A stretch of 64,000 nucleotides of DNA from Pseudochelatococcus sp047501465. GTDB lineage: Bacteria > Pseudomonadota > Alphaproteobacteria > Rhizobiales > Beijerinckiaceae. The notes beneath the pieces are model-generated. The model had not been told where the DNA came from and did no database searches. It saw only the letters and a program-made list of their open reading frames with translations. The DNA lies in the NCBI RefSeq assembly GCF_047501465.1, contig NZ_JAZDRL010000001.1:1426001-1490000 (forward strand). Reading direction: 5' to 3'. The translations under genes and the position numbers were made by a program. This document shows, piece after piece, positions 54,907 to 64,000 of this stretch; the first letter of the stretch is position 1, and every line of letters starts with the position of its first letter.

Positions 54907-56025
54907 TTGGAAAAAAACACAGATATCGCAACGCCGTATTACCTTATAGATAAAGAAAAACTTCTTCGTAATCTGGAGGTAATAGCCAGTATACGCGAGC
55001 AGTCCGGAGCAAAAGCTTTGCTGGCTCTGAAATGTTTCGCGACTTGGTCTGTGTTCGATCTGATGAGCCAATACATGGATGGCACGACCTCATCATCGTT
55101 GTATGAGGTGAAGCTTGGCCGGCAGAAATTTGGCGGTGAAACCCATGCTTATAGCGTGGCATATGCCGAGCATGAAATCGACGACGTGCTGGCGCAGGCC
55201 GACAAGATCATCTTCAATTCTGTTGGGCAGCTAAGCCGTTTTGGCGAGCGCGCAAAGGCGCTTGGTGTGGCGCGGGGGCTGCGGATTAATCCGGGTATCA
55301 GCAGTTCGGATTTTCTGCTGGCTGATCCGGCGAGGCCATTCAGCCGCTTGGGTGAATGGGATGATGAGAAAATTGAAGCAGTCATCGATCAAGTGTCTGG
55401 CGTTATGCTTCATAACAATTGTGAGAACAGCGATTTTGCCCTTTTCGATGCGTTGCTGTCGCAGATCGAAGCGCGTTTTGGCGCGAAGCTGCAGCGCCTT
55501 GATTGGGTGAGCCTTGGCGGTGGCATTCACTTTACGGGTGACGGTTATCCTGTTGCCGCATTTGCAGATCGCCTAAAGGCCTTCTCGGATCGCCATGGCG
55601 TGCAAGTTTATCTGGAGCCGGGCGAAGCTGCGATCACCAATAGCACCACGCTGGAAGTGAGTGTGCTGGATACGCTCTTCAACGGGAAAAACCTTGCTAT
55701 TGTTGATAGCTCGATAGAAGCGCATATGCTTGATCTGCTGATTTATCGCCTCAATGCCAAAATGAAACCTAATGCGGGTAAGCACGATTATATGGTGTGT
55801 GGCAAATCATGCCTTGCTGGCGATATATTCGGTGAGTTCACGTTCGATCAGCCACTCAAGGCTGGTGACCGGCTATCATTCGAGGATGCAGCTGGATATA
55901 CGATGGTGAAAAAGAACTGGTTTAATGGCGTCAAGATGCCATCTATTGCTATTCGCCAGTTGGATGGCAATATTGATGTGGTCAAGGAATTTTCTTTTGA
56001 CGATTACGTTAATAGCCTTTCATGA
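54907..56025 (+). CDS. nspC: carboxynorspermidine/carboxyspermidine decarboxylase
   Basis: PLP-dependent fold III decarboxylase that makes spermidine or norspermidine from the carboxy-polyamine. 372 aa. The PLP lysine is Lys42 in LALKCFA. LGGGIHFTGDGYP, LEPGEAA, CGKSCLAGD and the dimer-interface EDAAGYT match the family. The start is a TTG: AAGGA lies 9 bases upstream and no ATG or GTG gives a better start. It is followed by the synthase gene, the standard pair. Actual polyamine product depends on the available diamine. Confidence 0.92.
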   Translation: MEKNTDIATPYYLIDKEKLLRNLEVIASIREQSGAKALLALKCFATWSVFDLMSQYMDGTTSSSLYEVKLGRQKFGGETHAYSVAYAEHEIDDVLAQADKIIFNSVGQLSRFGERAKALGVARGLRINPGISSSDFLLADPARPFSRLGEWDDEKIEAVIDQVSGVMLHNNCENSDFALFDALLSQIEARFGAKLQRLDWVSLGGGIHFTGDGYPVAAFADRLKAFSDRHGVQVYLEPGEAAITNSTTLEVSVLDTLFNGKNLAIVDSSIEAHMLDLLIYRLNAKMKPNAGKHDYMVCGKSCLAGDIFGEFTFDQPLKAGDRLSFEDAAGYTMVKKNWFNGVKMPSIAIRQLDGNIDVVKEFSFDDYVNSLS

Positions 56026-56101
56026 AAGCGCACTGAACTGAGTGAGTGCTTTAAGGCTGGTTGTTCATTGTTTCCCCCAAACATGGAGCCTCCCGCGTGA
56101 A

Positions 56102-57382
56102 ATGAAAAAAAACGTCCTCATTATTGGTGCTGGCGGTGTAGCACAGGTCGTGGCCCACAAGGCGGCGCAACACAACGATGTTCTTGGTGATCTCCATATT
56201 GCCTCACGCACAATCGATAAATGTGAAGGCATTATTGCAAGCGTGGTGAAAAGAGGCAGCCTGAAAGTGCCAGGCAGATTGCAGGCGCACCAGCTGGATG
56301 CATTCGATATTGAGGCGACAAAGATGCTGATCCGCGAGACTGGCGCGCAGATTGTCATTAATGTCGGATCGGCCTTCATCAACATGTCGGTATTGCGGGC
56401 AGCGATTGATACCGGTGTGGCTTATATCGATACGGCGATCCATGAGGATCCGGCCAAGATTTGTGAGACGCCGCCCTGGTATGCCAATTATGAGTGGCAT
56501 CATCGCCAGGAATGCGCCGATAAGGGAATCACGGCGATTCATGGTGCAGGATTTGATCCAGGTGTTGTTAATGCTTATGCCGCGCTTGCGGTGCAGGATT
56601 ACTTCGATCACGTAGACTCGATTGATATCATTGATATCAATCAGGGTAATCATGGGCGCTATTTCGCGACCAATTTTGACCCCGAAATTAATTTCCGCGA
56701 ATTCACGGGGCAGGTTTACTCATGGCAGAACGGTGCGTGGCAGACGAACGAGATGTTCGAAGTCAGTCGCAGTGATGATTTGCCGGTTGTCGGTAGACAG
56801 ACAAGTTATCTGTCTGGGCATGATGAGCTTCATTCGCTATCTCGCAATCTGCCAGTAAAGAATATTCGTTTCTGGATGGGTTTTGGGGAGCATTACATCA
56901 ACGTTTTTACTGTCCTGAAAAATCTTGGTCTGCTCTCGGAGCAGCCAGTGAAGACAGCGGAAGGATTTGAGGTTGTGCCGCTAAAGGTGGTGAAGGCAGT
57001 GCTGCCGGATCCGGCTTCGCTCGCGCCTGATTACACTGGTAAAACCTGCATTGGGAACCTCATCAAAGGCATCAAGGGTGGCGTTCCGCGTGAGGTGTTT
57101 ATCTACCAGATAAGTGATCATAAGGCCGCGTTTGAAGAGGTTGGTAGTCAGGCTATTTCATATACGGCCGGTGTGCCGGCGGTGGCGGCTGCGATGCTTA
57201 TTGCTTCTGGAGAATGGGATGTGCGTCGCCAGGTGAATGTTGAGGAATTGCCGCCGCATCCCTTCCTCGATTTGCTCAACCGCATTGGCTTACCATCTCG
57301 CATTCGCGATGAAAAAGGCGATAGGCCACTTGCTTTTGCAGTGACTGAAGATGGGCATTGGCGAACGCAGGATAAGAATTGA
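56102..57382 (+). CDS. carboxynorspermidine/carboxyspermidine synthase (saccharopine dehydrogenase-like)
   Basis: NADPH-dependent condensation of aspartate semialdehyde with a diamine, upstream of the decarboxylase reaction. 426 aa. The Rossmann motif is VLIIGAGGVAQV (5-16). The family has a substrate domain with HGAGFDPGV and DINQGNHG. The ATG at 56102 begins the conserved sequence. An upstream in-frame start (56042) adds 20 residues unlike the family. It lies 76 bases after the decarboxylase. Confidence 0.92.
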   Translation: MKKNVLIIGAGGVAQVVAHKAAQHNDVLGDLHIASRTIDKCEGIIASVVKRGSLKVPGRLQAHQLDAFDIEATKMLIRETGAQIVINVGSAFINMSVLRAAIDTGVAYIDTAIHEDPAKICETPPWYANYEWHHRQECADKGITAIHGAGFDPGVVNAYAALAVQDYFDHVDSIDIIDINQGNHGRYFATNFDPEINFREFTGQVYSWQNGAWQTNEMFEVSRSDDLPVVGRQTSYLSGHDELHSLSRNLPVKNIRFWMGFGEHYINVFTVLKNLGLLSEQPVKTAEGFEVVPLKVVKAVLPDPASLAPDYTGKTCIGNLIKGIKGGVPREVFIYQISDHKAAFEEVGSQAISYTAGVPAVAAAMLIASGEWDVRRQVNVEELPPHPFLDLLNRIGLPSRIRDEKGDRPLAFAVTEDGHWRTQDKN

Positions 57383-57553
57383 AAGACGCATTAGCGCATT
57401 TTTGAAGCAACAGGTTGCGGGATAAATTTACGCCTAGTGCGGTAATTTTATCTCGGTTTGGCGCGGTAGAAATTTCAGAATAGAAACTGTATGGCAATCT
57501 AATTCTATTTGAGGATTGTTACGGTTTCTATTCACTCGCTGTCTAAACATAAC

Positions 57554-57577
57554 ATGCGCGCAGTGGAAAGCGCGCAT
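57554..57577. repeat. hairpin between convergent polyamine and gltS genes
   Basis: Perfect 8-bp inverted repeat ATGCGCGC / GCGCGCAT around an 8-base loop. It lies between the convergent synthase gene and gltS and may slow or end transcription. There is no T run. Confidence 0.45.
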
Positions 57578-57647
57578 GATGCTGCTTATCGCAACAACAA
57601 TCTTGCCAACACCGAAGCGGCAGAATGATGCGTGCTTGTTGGTTTAT

Positions 57648-58844
57648 TTAACCAACGAATGCTGCAATCACGAGTGCATTAACAAGGTCAATGAAAAAGC
57701 CACAGACAAGAGGCACTACGATGAAGGCACGGTGAGCTGCGCCGTGTTGCTGGGTTACTGCGGTCATATTAGCAATTGCGGTTGCAGTAGAGCCCAGGGT
57801 GATGCCGCCAAAACCCGCTGAAATCACACTCGCTTCATAATCACGTCCCATGATCGGGAACACAATGTAGACGATGAAAACGATGCTCAGGATAACCTGA
57901 ATAACAAGCGTCGTGATGATAAAGCTGAAAATGCCTGATAATTCCCATAATTGCAGGCCCATGAGTGCCATGGTCAGAAAAAGCCCAAGTGAAATGTCGG
58001 AGATTAACGACAAACCCTGCCGGGTTCCTGGCCAGTACCGCATCACCGTTTTGCCGCCAGCAAGCGGTGTCAGATTACGTACTGCGATGCCTGCAACGAG
58101 ACACGCAACGAATGTCGGCAGCATAATGCCTGTTTCATCAATCAGTGCATCAAGGCCAGTGCCTAGCAGCACTGTAACATTCAGGATAAAAATCGCCCAT
58201 AATACGCAAAAGTAATTGAGGCCGGTGGTCTGCCCTTCATGGGTGGCGCCAATGTCCAGCTCTGTGATGCCAGATGGCGTTATCGAGTGACGGCGCATCA
58301 GATAAGCAGAGATCGGCCCGCCAATGACGCAGGCCGCAATCAGGCCCACTGTATTGCTGGCGATGCCAAGTTCAGCTGCATTCGAAATGCCCATGTCAAC
58401 AAAAATGGGCGCCCATGCCAATGTTGTACCAAGACCACCTGTAAGCGAAATCGAACCAACCATCAGGCCCGCTTTGGGATCCAGCCCAAATGCTGAAGCA
58501 AGACCTATCCCTGCGAAATTCTGACCTACCATAAACGTTGTGGCTAAAATCAGTAAAATAATAAGAGGTTTACCCCCGCGAAGAAGCGTTCGCACATCTG
58601 ATTTTAGGCCAATACCTGCAAAAAACAGAAGTAACAAAAAGTTACGAACATCCAGGTCAAAAGAGATAAGGTGGTCAAATAAGAAATAAACCAGTGAAAC
58701 GACTCCCGCGCACAGGAACCCGCCAATAACTGGCTCGGGTATGCTGTATTTGCGCAGCGTGTATGAGTTCATTGTTATGATTTTCCCCATCATTAGCAAT
58801 AAGATTGCTAATGTGAAGGAAACAAAATCGTTCACTGATGTCAT
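57648..58844 (-). CDS. gltS: sodium/glutamate symporter
   Basis: Inner-membrane Na+-coupled glutamate importer. 398 aa with about ten hydrophobic helices and two re-entrant segments. Family landmarks are SIPEPVIGGFL (33-43), GLKSDVRTL, GGLGTTLAW and GGITLGSTATAIANM near the C-terminus, containing the Na+/substrate hairpins. It neighbours the polyamine pair and glutamate dehydrogenase; the functional link to the latter, glutamate use, is inference. Confidence 0.96.
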   Translation of the reverse strand: MTSVNDFVSFTLAILLLMMGKIITMNSYTLRKYSIPEPVIGGFLCAGVVSLVYFLFDHLISFDLDVRNFLLLLFFAGIGLKSDVRTLLRGGKPLIILLILATTFMVGQNFAGIGLASAFGLDPKAGLMVGSISLTGGLGTTLAWAPIFVDMGISNAAELGIASNTVGLIAACVIGGPISAYLMRRHSITPSGITELDIGATHEGQTTGLNYFCVLWAIFILNVTVLLGTGLDALIDETGIMLPTFVACLVAGIAVRNLTPLAGGKTVMRYWPGTRQGLSLISDISLGLFLTMALMGLQLWELSGIFSFIITTLVIQVILSIVFIVYIVFPIMGRDYEASVISAGFGGITLGSTATAIANMTAVTQQHGAAHRAFIVVPLVCGFFIDLVNALVIAAFVG

Positions 58845-59467
58845 TTATTTATTTTTACTTATGTTTTTCTGATTTTGTTGGCATTTTGGCTTTATGGAGG
58901 CGAAAGCTACACCGTTGTTAATGAGATAACAATGATTCTTTTTAGCCTGGATCAGCATGGCATTAGAGGGTTCTAAAACAACTAGAATTTTGATTATGTG
59001 ACGTATTTTTAAGCTTTATTATGTAAAAGAATAATAATTCCAAAATGATGATTGCAAGCAACACAGTCAAAAATGTTGATACTCCTTGCTGTTTCCCTCT
59101 TTCAAGTTGTTACGTATGGGGATAAATGCATATCAAATCAATTCAGCGGATTGCTTGCTACTTATAAGCTATCCTGGAATGATTTTTAACTGTGCTTGTG
59201 TGTCATACAATGCGTATATATGGCTGCATGATATGACTTATATTTCTTTTTGATCTGCCTATTCTTTGTATTTGCTCCAGTCTTCTCTGGTCAATCAGGA
59301 GTGGTGGAAGATTTCATGGTTACCGATGTCTACGGGGTGGGCGACGACGGTGGCCGATAACGAAGCGATGCAAACGACATGCACGTCAACGTAGCCACGT
59401 CATCTGACATGGAGGCGAGACGGCTTTCGGCATCACGGTATCGGACGGTGTTGGAAGGAAATCAGAA
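58845..59467. other. 623-base divergent region, gltS / TonB receptor
   Basis: AT-rich on the left (gltS promoter side) and GC-richer from 59300 on. A short leader ORF at 59316-59360 and a second small frame overlapping the receptor start lie at the right. A partial Fur-like box (58925-58943) is too poor to rely on. Confidence 0.45.
59316..59360 (+). CDS. possible 14-aa leader peptide upstream of the TonB receptor
   Basis: An ATG with GGAAG 5 bases upstream opens a 14-codon frame, MVTDVYGVGDDGGR, ending in TAA. It lies about 107 bases before the receptor gene. No similarity to known leader peptides was recognised; it may be a regulatory upstream ORF or chance. Confidence 0.25.
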   Translation: MVTDVYGVGDDGGR

Positions 59468-61726
59468 ATGGCACCAATAAGCTTGAGAGATGGGGCGGCG
59501 ACAGCCCTGGTGCTCTTGTTTTCGGTAACCGCAAGCGCTGCTTACGCGCAAAATCGCCCTGTGCAAAATGAGACGGTGAACGCGGATCTACCCCTGACAG
59601 GGGATGAACTGCTGTTGGATGAAGTCGTGGTTATGTCTGCGCGTGAGCAGCTTAATCAGGCGCCGGGTGTGTCAATTGTGACGCAAGAGGATCTCCAACG
59701 TCATCCGGCTGTCAATGATCTCTCTGATGCAATCCGTCGCCAGCCGGGTGTCAACCTCACTGGCAACACGCCCAATGGGCAGCGTGGCAACAATCGACAG
59801 ATCGATATTCGCGGTATGGGGCCTGAGAACACCCTTATTCTTATTGACGGAAAGCCTGTGTTCTCAAGAAATTCCGTGCGTATGCGCCGTGGTGGTGAGC
59901 GCGATACGCGTGGGGATTCGAACTGGGTGCCAGCAGAACTTGTAGACCGGATCGAGGTATTGCGCGGCCCCGCTGCTGCTCGGTATGGCTCTGGTTCTGC
60001 GGGTGGTGTGGTCAACATCATTACCAAGCGGCCGGAAAAATTTGCGCTGAGTGCCACGAGCTTCGCCAATGTGCCTGAGAGCGACAAGGAAGGACGCACT
60101 TTCCGCTCTACAGTGCTGATGGGCGGGCCGATTGATGAGCGGTTTTCGTATCGCTTGTCGGGTAATTACAATCATACTGGCGCTGATGCTGTTGATATCA
60201 ATGAGGCCGCGACGCCGCTAAATCCTGACGGGACGCGCCAGAATGTGGCTGCTGGCAACGAAGGTGTCGTCAATACCGATCTGCGAGGCTTGCTGTCATG
60301 GAAGCTTGACGAGGCGCATGTTCTTGACTTTGAGGCGGCCTGGAGCCAGCAGCGGAATATCTATGCAGGCGATGCCTTGTTCCAGAGCGTTTTTGCTAAC
60401 GCCCTTAATCAGGAGCTCGCTGAGGGCGGCAATGAAACCAACCGTGTAACCCGCTCCACGCTTTCCGCAACCCATCGTGGTAAGTGGGATTTTGGCACCT
60501 CTAATAGCTATATTCAGTGGGAGAACACACAGAACAAAAGGCTTGGCGAAGGCAATGCCGGTGCTGGCGAGGGCATGATCAACAGTCGTTATGCCAAGGA
60601 CCGTAAAACCATTACACTCGACAATCTCGCAGCCAAGAGCGAATGGAACTTCCCGTTGACAGTGATTGTGCCCCAGACGCTGACTTTGGGGGCAGAATTC
60701 CGCGGTGAATGGATGGACGATGAAACCATTCAGGATGGCAATGCCTTTGATAATGCAGGAAGATTTGGGGTTGCGAGCGCAGCAAACCGCAATCCTCTAA
60801 GCCAATCAATGCTGCTTGGCCTTTATGTTGAAGACAATATTCTGGTTACGGACAAGTTTATTCTGACGCCAGGGCTGCGTTTCGATCATCACTCGCAATC
60901 GGGCAATAACTGGAGCCCCAGCCTCAATGCCTCCTATGCCTTGACTGATGAAGTGACGTTAAAGGCAGGTGTTGCGAGGGCATTTAAGGCGCCTAACCTT
61001 TTCCAGATGAACCCGAATTACCTCTATAACTCACGTGGTAACGGTTGTCCCTATACATATGGCGGGTCATGCTATGTGATTGGCAATGCCAATCTGGAGG
61101 CAGAAACCAGCATCAATAAGGAAATCGGCATCAATTATACCAATGATGCCGGTTGGAACGCAGGCATTACGTATTTCCATAACGACTATAAGGACCGTAT
61201 CACTGCAGGCACTACGCCGATTGGCCGGAATGGTACGACCTTCGTTTATCAATGGGAGAACGTGCCAAAGGCAGTGATTTCGGGCCTCGAAGGCAACCTG
61301 CGTGTTCCACTGCATGAAAAGGTGACATGGAATACCAATGCGACTTACATGATCGAATCCAAAGACAAGACCACGAATGAGCCGTTGTCTCTGGTGCCTG
61401 AATATACCATCAACTCCAACCTTGAATGGCAGGCCACCAAGGAGCTGCAGCTCAATCTTGGTGTGACGCACTACGGCAAGATCGAGGCGCCCCAGTTGAA
61501 TTACGCAACGCAAAGGGCGGCCGCCAATACCCGGTCGCGTTCGCCATATACGCTTGTAAACCTTGGTGCGCGCTATGAGTTCAACGAGAATCTGCGCCTG
61601 CTAGCTGGCGTCAATAATATCTTCAACAAAAGCATCAAGCGTGAAGGTGCTGCAAACAATGCCGGTGCAAACACGTTCAACGAGCCAGGACGTGCTTATT
61701 ACATCTCCCTAACCGGTTCCTTCTAG
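59468..61726 (+). CDS. TonB-dependent siderophore receptor (FepA/PfeA-like)
   Basis: Outer-membrane barrel of 752 aa that imports ferric-siderophore complexes using TonB energy. The signal peptide ends at about residue 28 (AYA). A short Ton-box-like segment follows with EVVVMSAREQ. The plug domain (about 55-165) has RQPGVNLTGN, QIDIRGMGPENTLILIDG and VEVLRGPA-type region (IEVLRGPAAARYGSGSAGG). The barrel then runs to the C-terminal ...YISLTGSF ending in an aromatic residue. The plug features match the catecholate (enterobactin-type) branch. GGAAGGAAA precedes the ATG. Confidence 0.93.
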   Translation: MAPISLRDGAATALVLLFSVTASAAYAQNRPVQNETVNADLPLTGDELLLDEVVVMSAREQLNQAPGVSIVTQEDLQRHPAVNDLSDAIRRQPGVNLTGNTPNGQRGNNRQIDIRGMGPENTLILIDGKPVFSRNSVRMRRGGERDTRGDSNWVPAELVDRIEVLRGPAAARYGSGSAGGVVNIITKRPEKFALSATSFANVPESDKEGRTFRSTVLMGGPIDERFSYRLSGNYNHTGADAVDINEAATPLNPDGTRQNVAAGNEGVVNTDLRGLLSWKLDEAHVLDFEAAWSQQRNIYAGDALFQSVFANALNQELAEGGNETNRVTRSTLSATHRGKWDFGTSNSYIQWENTQNKRLGEGNAGAGEGMINSRYAKDRKTITLDNLAAKSEWNFPLTVIVPQTLTLGAEFRGEWMDDETIQDGNAFDNAGRFGVASAANRNPLSQSMLLGLYVEDNILVTDKFILTPGLRFDHHSQSGNNWSPSLNASYALTDEVTLKAGVARAFKAPNLFQMNPNYLYNSRGNGCPYTYGGSCYVIGNANLEAETSINKEIGINYTNDAGWNAGITYFHNDYKDRITAGTTPIGRNGTTFVYQWENVPKAVISGLEGNLRVPLHEKVTWNTNATYMIESKDKTTNEPLSLVPEYTINSNLEWQATKELQLNLGVTHYGKIEAPQLNYATQRAAANTRSRSPYTLVNLGARYEFNENLRLLAGVNNIFNKSIKREGAANNAGANTFNEPGRAYYISLTGSF

Positions 61727-62033
61727 AATGGATTGATTTTCGCGTCATGGTGGCCTGCAATTGCTGCTTTTCTGCGCTTCCAGTGCTCGCGTGCTTATGT
61801 ACGCTGCGCGCTGGTTCTCGACAGGTAACAATTTCGGCTCACCCTGATGCGGATCTCAACACATTTTGCGGTTCTTTTTCTGCACGGTTGTATGTGTGCT
61901 TGGGGGTAAAGCCGTGCGGCTTTGTGTGCTATTCTTAAAAGATATTCTGTCTAGCAGCTTGTAAAAAATCAATTTTTGCGCTTCCATGTAAGCCTTGCAA
62001 TATGAATGGTGTAGCAGTGGGGATGGCGGCCGT
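61727..62033. other. intergenic region, receptor to HlyD gene
   Basis: About 307 bases. A 6-bp hairpin AAAGCC (61908-61913) / GGCTTT (61918-61923) could be a weak terminator. A 63-codon frame (61747-61938) has no support. The exporter genes probably have their own promoter here. Confidence 0.4.
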
Positions 62034-63104
62034 ATGAGCTTTTCTAGGAAATGGTTGGCGCTTGGTGCTGTGATTGTGCTCGCTGTTGTTGGCTACTACG
62101 GATGGAAAGAGTTGCGCCCACATGGCCTGCCAGAAGGAATCGCTGGCGGCAATGGTCGCATTGAAGCCACCGAAATTGATGTTTCCACAAAGGCAGCCGG
62201 TCGGGTGCGGGATGTTTTGGTGCGCGAGGGAGATTTCGTGCAGGCCGGGCAAACCCTTGCGGTGATGGATACCGATCAGTTACAGGCGCAAAAGCGCCAG
62301 GCTGAAGCGCAGCTGCAGCAGGCTTTGATTGCTGTGGAAACAGCCCGCAATCAGGTTACACAACGAACGGCCGAGCAAGCTGCTTCTACTGCGGTTGTGG
62401 CTCAACGTGAGGCGGAGCGAGATGCCGCTGACAAGCGTCTCAAAAGATCTGAGCAGCTTATTATTCGCGACAATATCTCCCAGCAAGTGCTTGATGATGA
62501 CCGTGCTCGTGCGCTCGGTGCTGCGGCTGCGGTTGAGGCCGCTAAAGCGCAGCTTGCTGCGACCAATGCCGCAATTGGTGCAGCAGAATCTCAGGTTATC
62601 GGTGCGGGGGCAGCTGTTGATGCTGCGAAAGCAACAATCGAACGGATTGAAGCTGATATCGCGGATAGCGTGCTGACTTCTCCGCGCGATGGACGGGTGC
62701 AGTTCCGCGTGGCGCAACCGGGTGAGGTACTTGCAGCCGGGGGACGGGTGCTGAATCTTGTCGATCTCAGCGATGTTTACATGACCTTCTTCCTGCCCAC
62801 AGCGCAAGCCGGGAAATTGGCGCTTGGGGCTGATGCACGCATCGTGCTGGATGCGGCGCCTCAATATGTCATTCCTGCCAGGATATCGTTTGTTTCGGAT
62901 GTGGCCCAGTTCACGCCAAAGACTGTCGAGACGGCGGTCGAGCGTGAAAAGCTGATGTTCCGTATACGCGCCCAGATTCCACCGGAATTGCTGCGCCAGT
63001 ACATCACGCATGTCAAAACCGGCTTGCCGGGCATGGCTTATGTGCAGCTGCATCCCGATGCTCAATGGCCTGAGAACCTGCAGAAGACGGTTGCCGATCA
63101 ATGA
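62034..63104 (+). CDS. HlyD-family membrane fusion protein (YhiI-like)
   Basis: Periplasmic adaptor of an ABC exporter. 356 aa with one N-terminal helix (about 7-23). A biotinyl-lipoyl half-motif GRIEATEIDVSTKAAGRV follows. A long coiled coil (about 85-215) rich in Ala, Gln and Glu precedes the second lipoyl half (LTSPRDGRVQFRVAQPGEVL) and the beta-barrel part. The ATG at 62034 has GGGGA about 10 bases upstream; a TTG 13 codons earlier is open but spoils the N-terminal topology. The stop overlaps the next gene (ATGA). Confidence 0.9.
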   Translation: MSFSRKWLALGAVIVLAVVGYYGWKELRPHGLPEGIAGGNGRIEATEIDVSTKAAGRVRDVLVREGDFVQAGQTLAVMDTDQLQAQKRQAEAQLQQALIAVETARNQVTQRTAEQAASTAVVAQREAERDAADKRLKRSEQLIIRDNISQQVLDDDRARALGAAAAVEAAKAQLAATNAAIGAAESQVIGAGAAVDAAKATIERIEADIADSVLTSPRDGRVQFRVAQPGEVLAAGGRVLNLVDLSDVYMTFFLPTAQAGKLALGADARIVLDAAPQYVIPARISFVSDVAQFTPKTVETAVEREKLMFRIRAQIPPELLRQYITHVKTGLPGMAYVQLHPDAQWPENLQKTVADQ

Positions 63105-64000
63105 TCGCGCCCAATCAACCTGTCAGCTCACCATCAGGTTCATCGGTTGTATCTGCCAAGGGCGTCAGCCTCAGCTATGGCAAGACGCGCGCGTTGGAGA
63201 ATGTCGATCTCGACATTCCCGCAGGCGTGATGGTGGGCTTGATTGGTCCTGATGGTGTTGGCAAATCGAGTTTTCTATCGCTGGTGGCAGGCGCGCGCGT
63301 TGTGCAGGCGGGGCAGGTGATGGTGTTAGGTGGCGATATTGCCAATGAACGTCATCGCAATATCACTTGTCCGAGAATTGCTTATATGCCGCAGGGGCTT
63401 GGGAAAAACCTTTATCCCACGCTCTCGGTTTTTGAGAATATTGACTTCTTTGGCCGCCTGTTTGGTCACGATAAAAAAGAGCGTGAGGCGCGCATCGCCC
63501 AATTATTAGGCCGCACGGGTCTTGCGCCTTTCACAGATCGCCCTGCGGGCAAGTTATCTGGCGGCATGAAGCAGAAACTTGGGCTGTGCTGCGCGCTTAT
63601 TCATGATCCGGATTTGCTGATCCTTGATGAACCGACAACCGGTGTTGATCCACTCTCACGGCGGCAGTTCTGGGATCTGATTGACGATATCCGGCGCGAA
63701 CGTCCGCAAATGAGCGTGATCGTCGCTACAGCTTATATGGAAGAGGCTGCACGTTTCGATTGGCTGGTGGCCATGGATGCAGGGCGAGTGCTTGCCACGG
63801 GCACACCTGCCGACATGCTGACACGCACCGGTGCCCAGACACTGGATGATGCCTTCATTGCGCTATTGCCGGAAGAGATCCGCAACGCGCATCACAAGGT
63901 AGAACTGCGACCGCGTGTTGAGCATCCCAATGAAACGCCCGCTATCGAAGCCGAAGGGCTGACCATGCGTTTTGGCGATTTCGTTGCGGTTGATAACGTG
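63101..64000 (+). CDS. ABC transporter ATP-binding protein, RbbA/YhiH-like, truncated by window end
   Basis: Starts at an ATG overlapping the HlyD stop and remains open to the window edge, 300 codons. Residues about 20-240 form a full ATPase domain. Walker A is GPDGVGKSS, the signature LSGGMKQK, and Walker B LLILDEPTTG. Asp in the P-loop is characteristic of RbbA-type proteins. A second ATPase domain begins near residue 288 (AIEAEGLTMRFGDFVAVDNV), so this is a tandem-domain protein, probably fused to a permease as in RbbA. Together with YhiI it forms an exporter. Confidence 0.9.
   Translation, partial: MIAPNQPVSSPSGSSVVSAKGVSLSYGKTRALENVDLDIPAGVMVGLIGPDGVGKSSFLSLVAGARVVQAGQVMVLGGDIANERHRNITCPRIAYMPQGLGKNLYPTLSVFENIDFFGRLFGHDKKEREARIAQLLGRTGLAPFTDRPAGKLSGGMKQKLGLCCALIHDPDLLILDEPTTGVDPLSRRQFWDLIDDIRRERPQMSVIVATAYMEEAARFDWLVAMDAGRVLATGTPADMLTRTGAQTLDDAFIALLPEEIRNAHHKVELRPRVEHPNETPAIEAEGLTMRFGDFVAVDNV

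Noticed and set aside
58925..58943. Fur-box-like sequence GATAACAATGATTC
   Set aside because: Only about two thirds of the 19-base consensus match, and it is closer to gltS than to the siderophore receptor.
1..64000. tRNA, rRNA, CRISPR arrays, insertion sequences, prophage and attachment sites
   Set aside because: I scanned all intergenic regions by eye for cloverleaf ends, regular direct repeats, transposase motifs and terminal repeats with duplications, and found none.

Overview
The window is chromosomal DNA of a polyhydroxybutyrate (PHB)-type alphaproteobacterium of moderate GC content. Lineage evidence: a minimal 43-aa aa3-type cytochrome oxidase subunit IV; phaA/phaB beside phaR; the order ruvC-ruvA-ruvB-ybgC-tolQ-tolR-tolA-tolB-pal-cpoB-tilS-ftsH-glmM; a DUF4164-zapA pair next to a tkt-gap-pgk-fba glycolytic cluster; a DUF3141 - MaoC/phosphotransacylase - ackA operon; DUF2794; and a 1.6 kb-residue NAD-glutamate dehydrogenase. 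I could not fix the order or genus by eye. No tRNA, rRNA, CRISPR array, insertion sequence or prophage was recognised.

Layout. 1-4200: CoxIV-like small gene, a probable structured RNA (about 721-921), a DUF459 SGNH-like exported protein and an MltB-type lytic transglycosylase. 4200-6650: galU, a GNAT acetyltransferase and a quinone oxidoreductase. 6640-9250: an AT-rich accessory block with a patatin-like phospholipase. 9250-12450: accA, a methyltransferase, gloB. 12450-15770: phaB, phaA and divergent phaR. 15965-16540: an AT-rich orphan with hydrophobic segments. 16580-22060: fba, pgk, gap, tkt, all on the minus strand. 22350-25770: DUF4164, zapA, ruvCAB, ybgC. 26130-36950: Tol-Pal system, tilS, ftsH, glmM. 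37100-43170: an outer-membrane barrel, then the DUF3141/MaoC-Pta/AckA operon. 43180-49260: YkvA, a TesA-like esterase divergent from an FtsX-type ABC transporter (the tesA/ybbA/ybbP arrangement), a Bax-inhibitor-1 protein and DUF2794. 49860-58850: NAD-glutamate dehydrogenase, the two carboxyspermidine-pathway genes and gltS. 59470-64000: a TonB-dependent siderophore receptor followed by an HlyD adaptor and an RbbA-like ABC exporter cut by the window end.

How the genes work together. Central carbon flow (transketolase, GAPDH, PGK, aldolase) leads to acetyl-CoA, which is used for fatty acids (accA), PHB precursors (phaA, phaB, regulated by PhaR) or acyl-phosphate/ATP (MaoC-Pta, AckA). No standard phaC is present, but the DUF3141 protein carries a Cys-Asp-His triad laid out like a PHA synthase. 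Envelope functions dominate the rest.

The most interesting observations are a candidate promoter-to-terminator structured RNA (685-921), a long hairpin with a C-rich loop and U-rich tail (49455-49554), the PhaC-like DUF3141 enzyme next to a MaoC domain lacking its catalytic Asp/His, and two AT-rich probable acquisitions (patatin and the 191-aa orphan).
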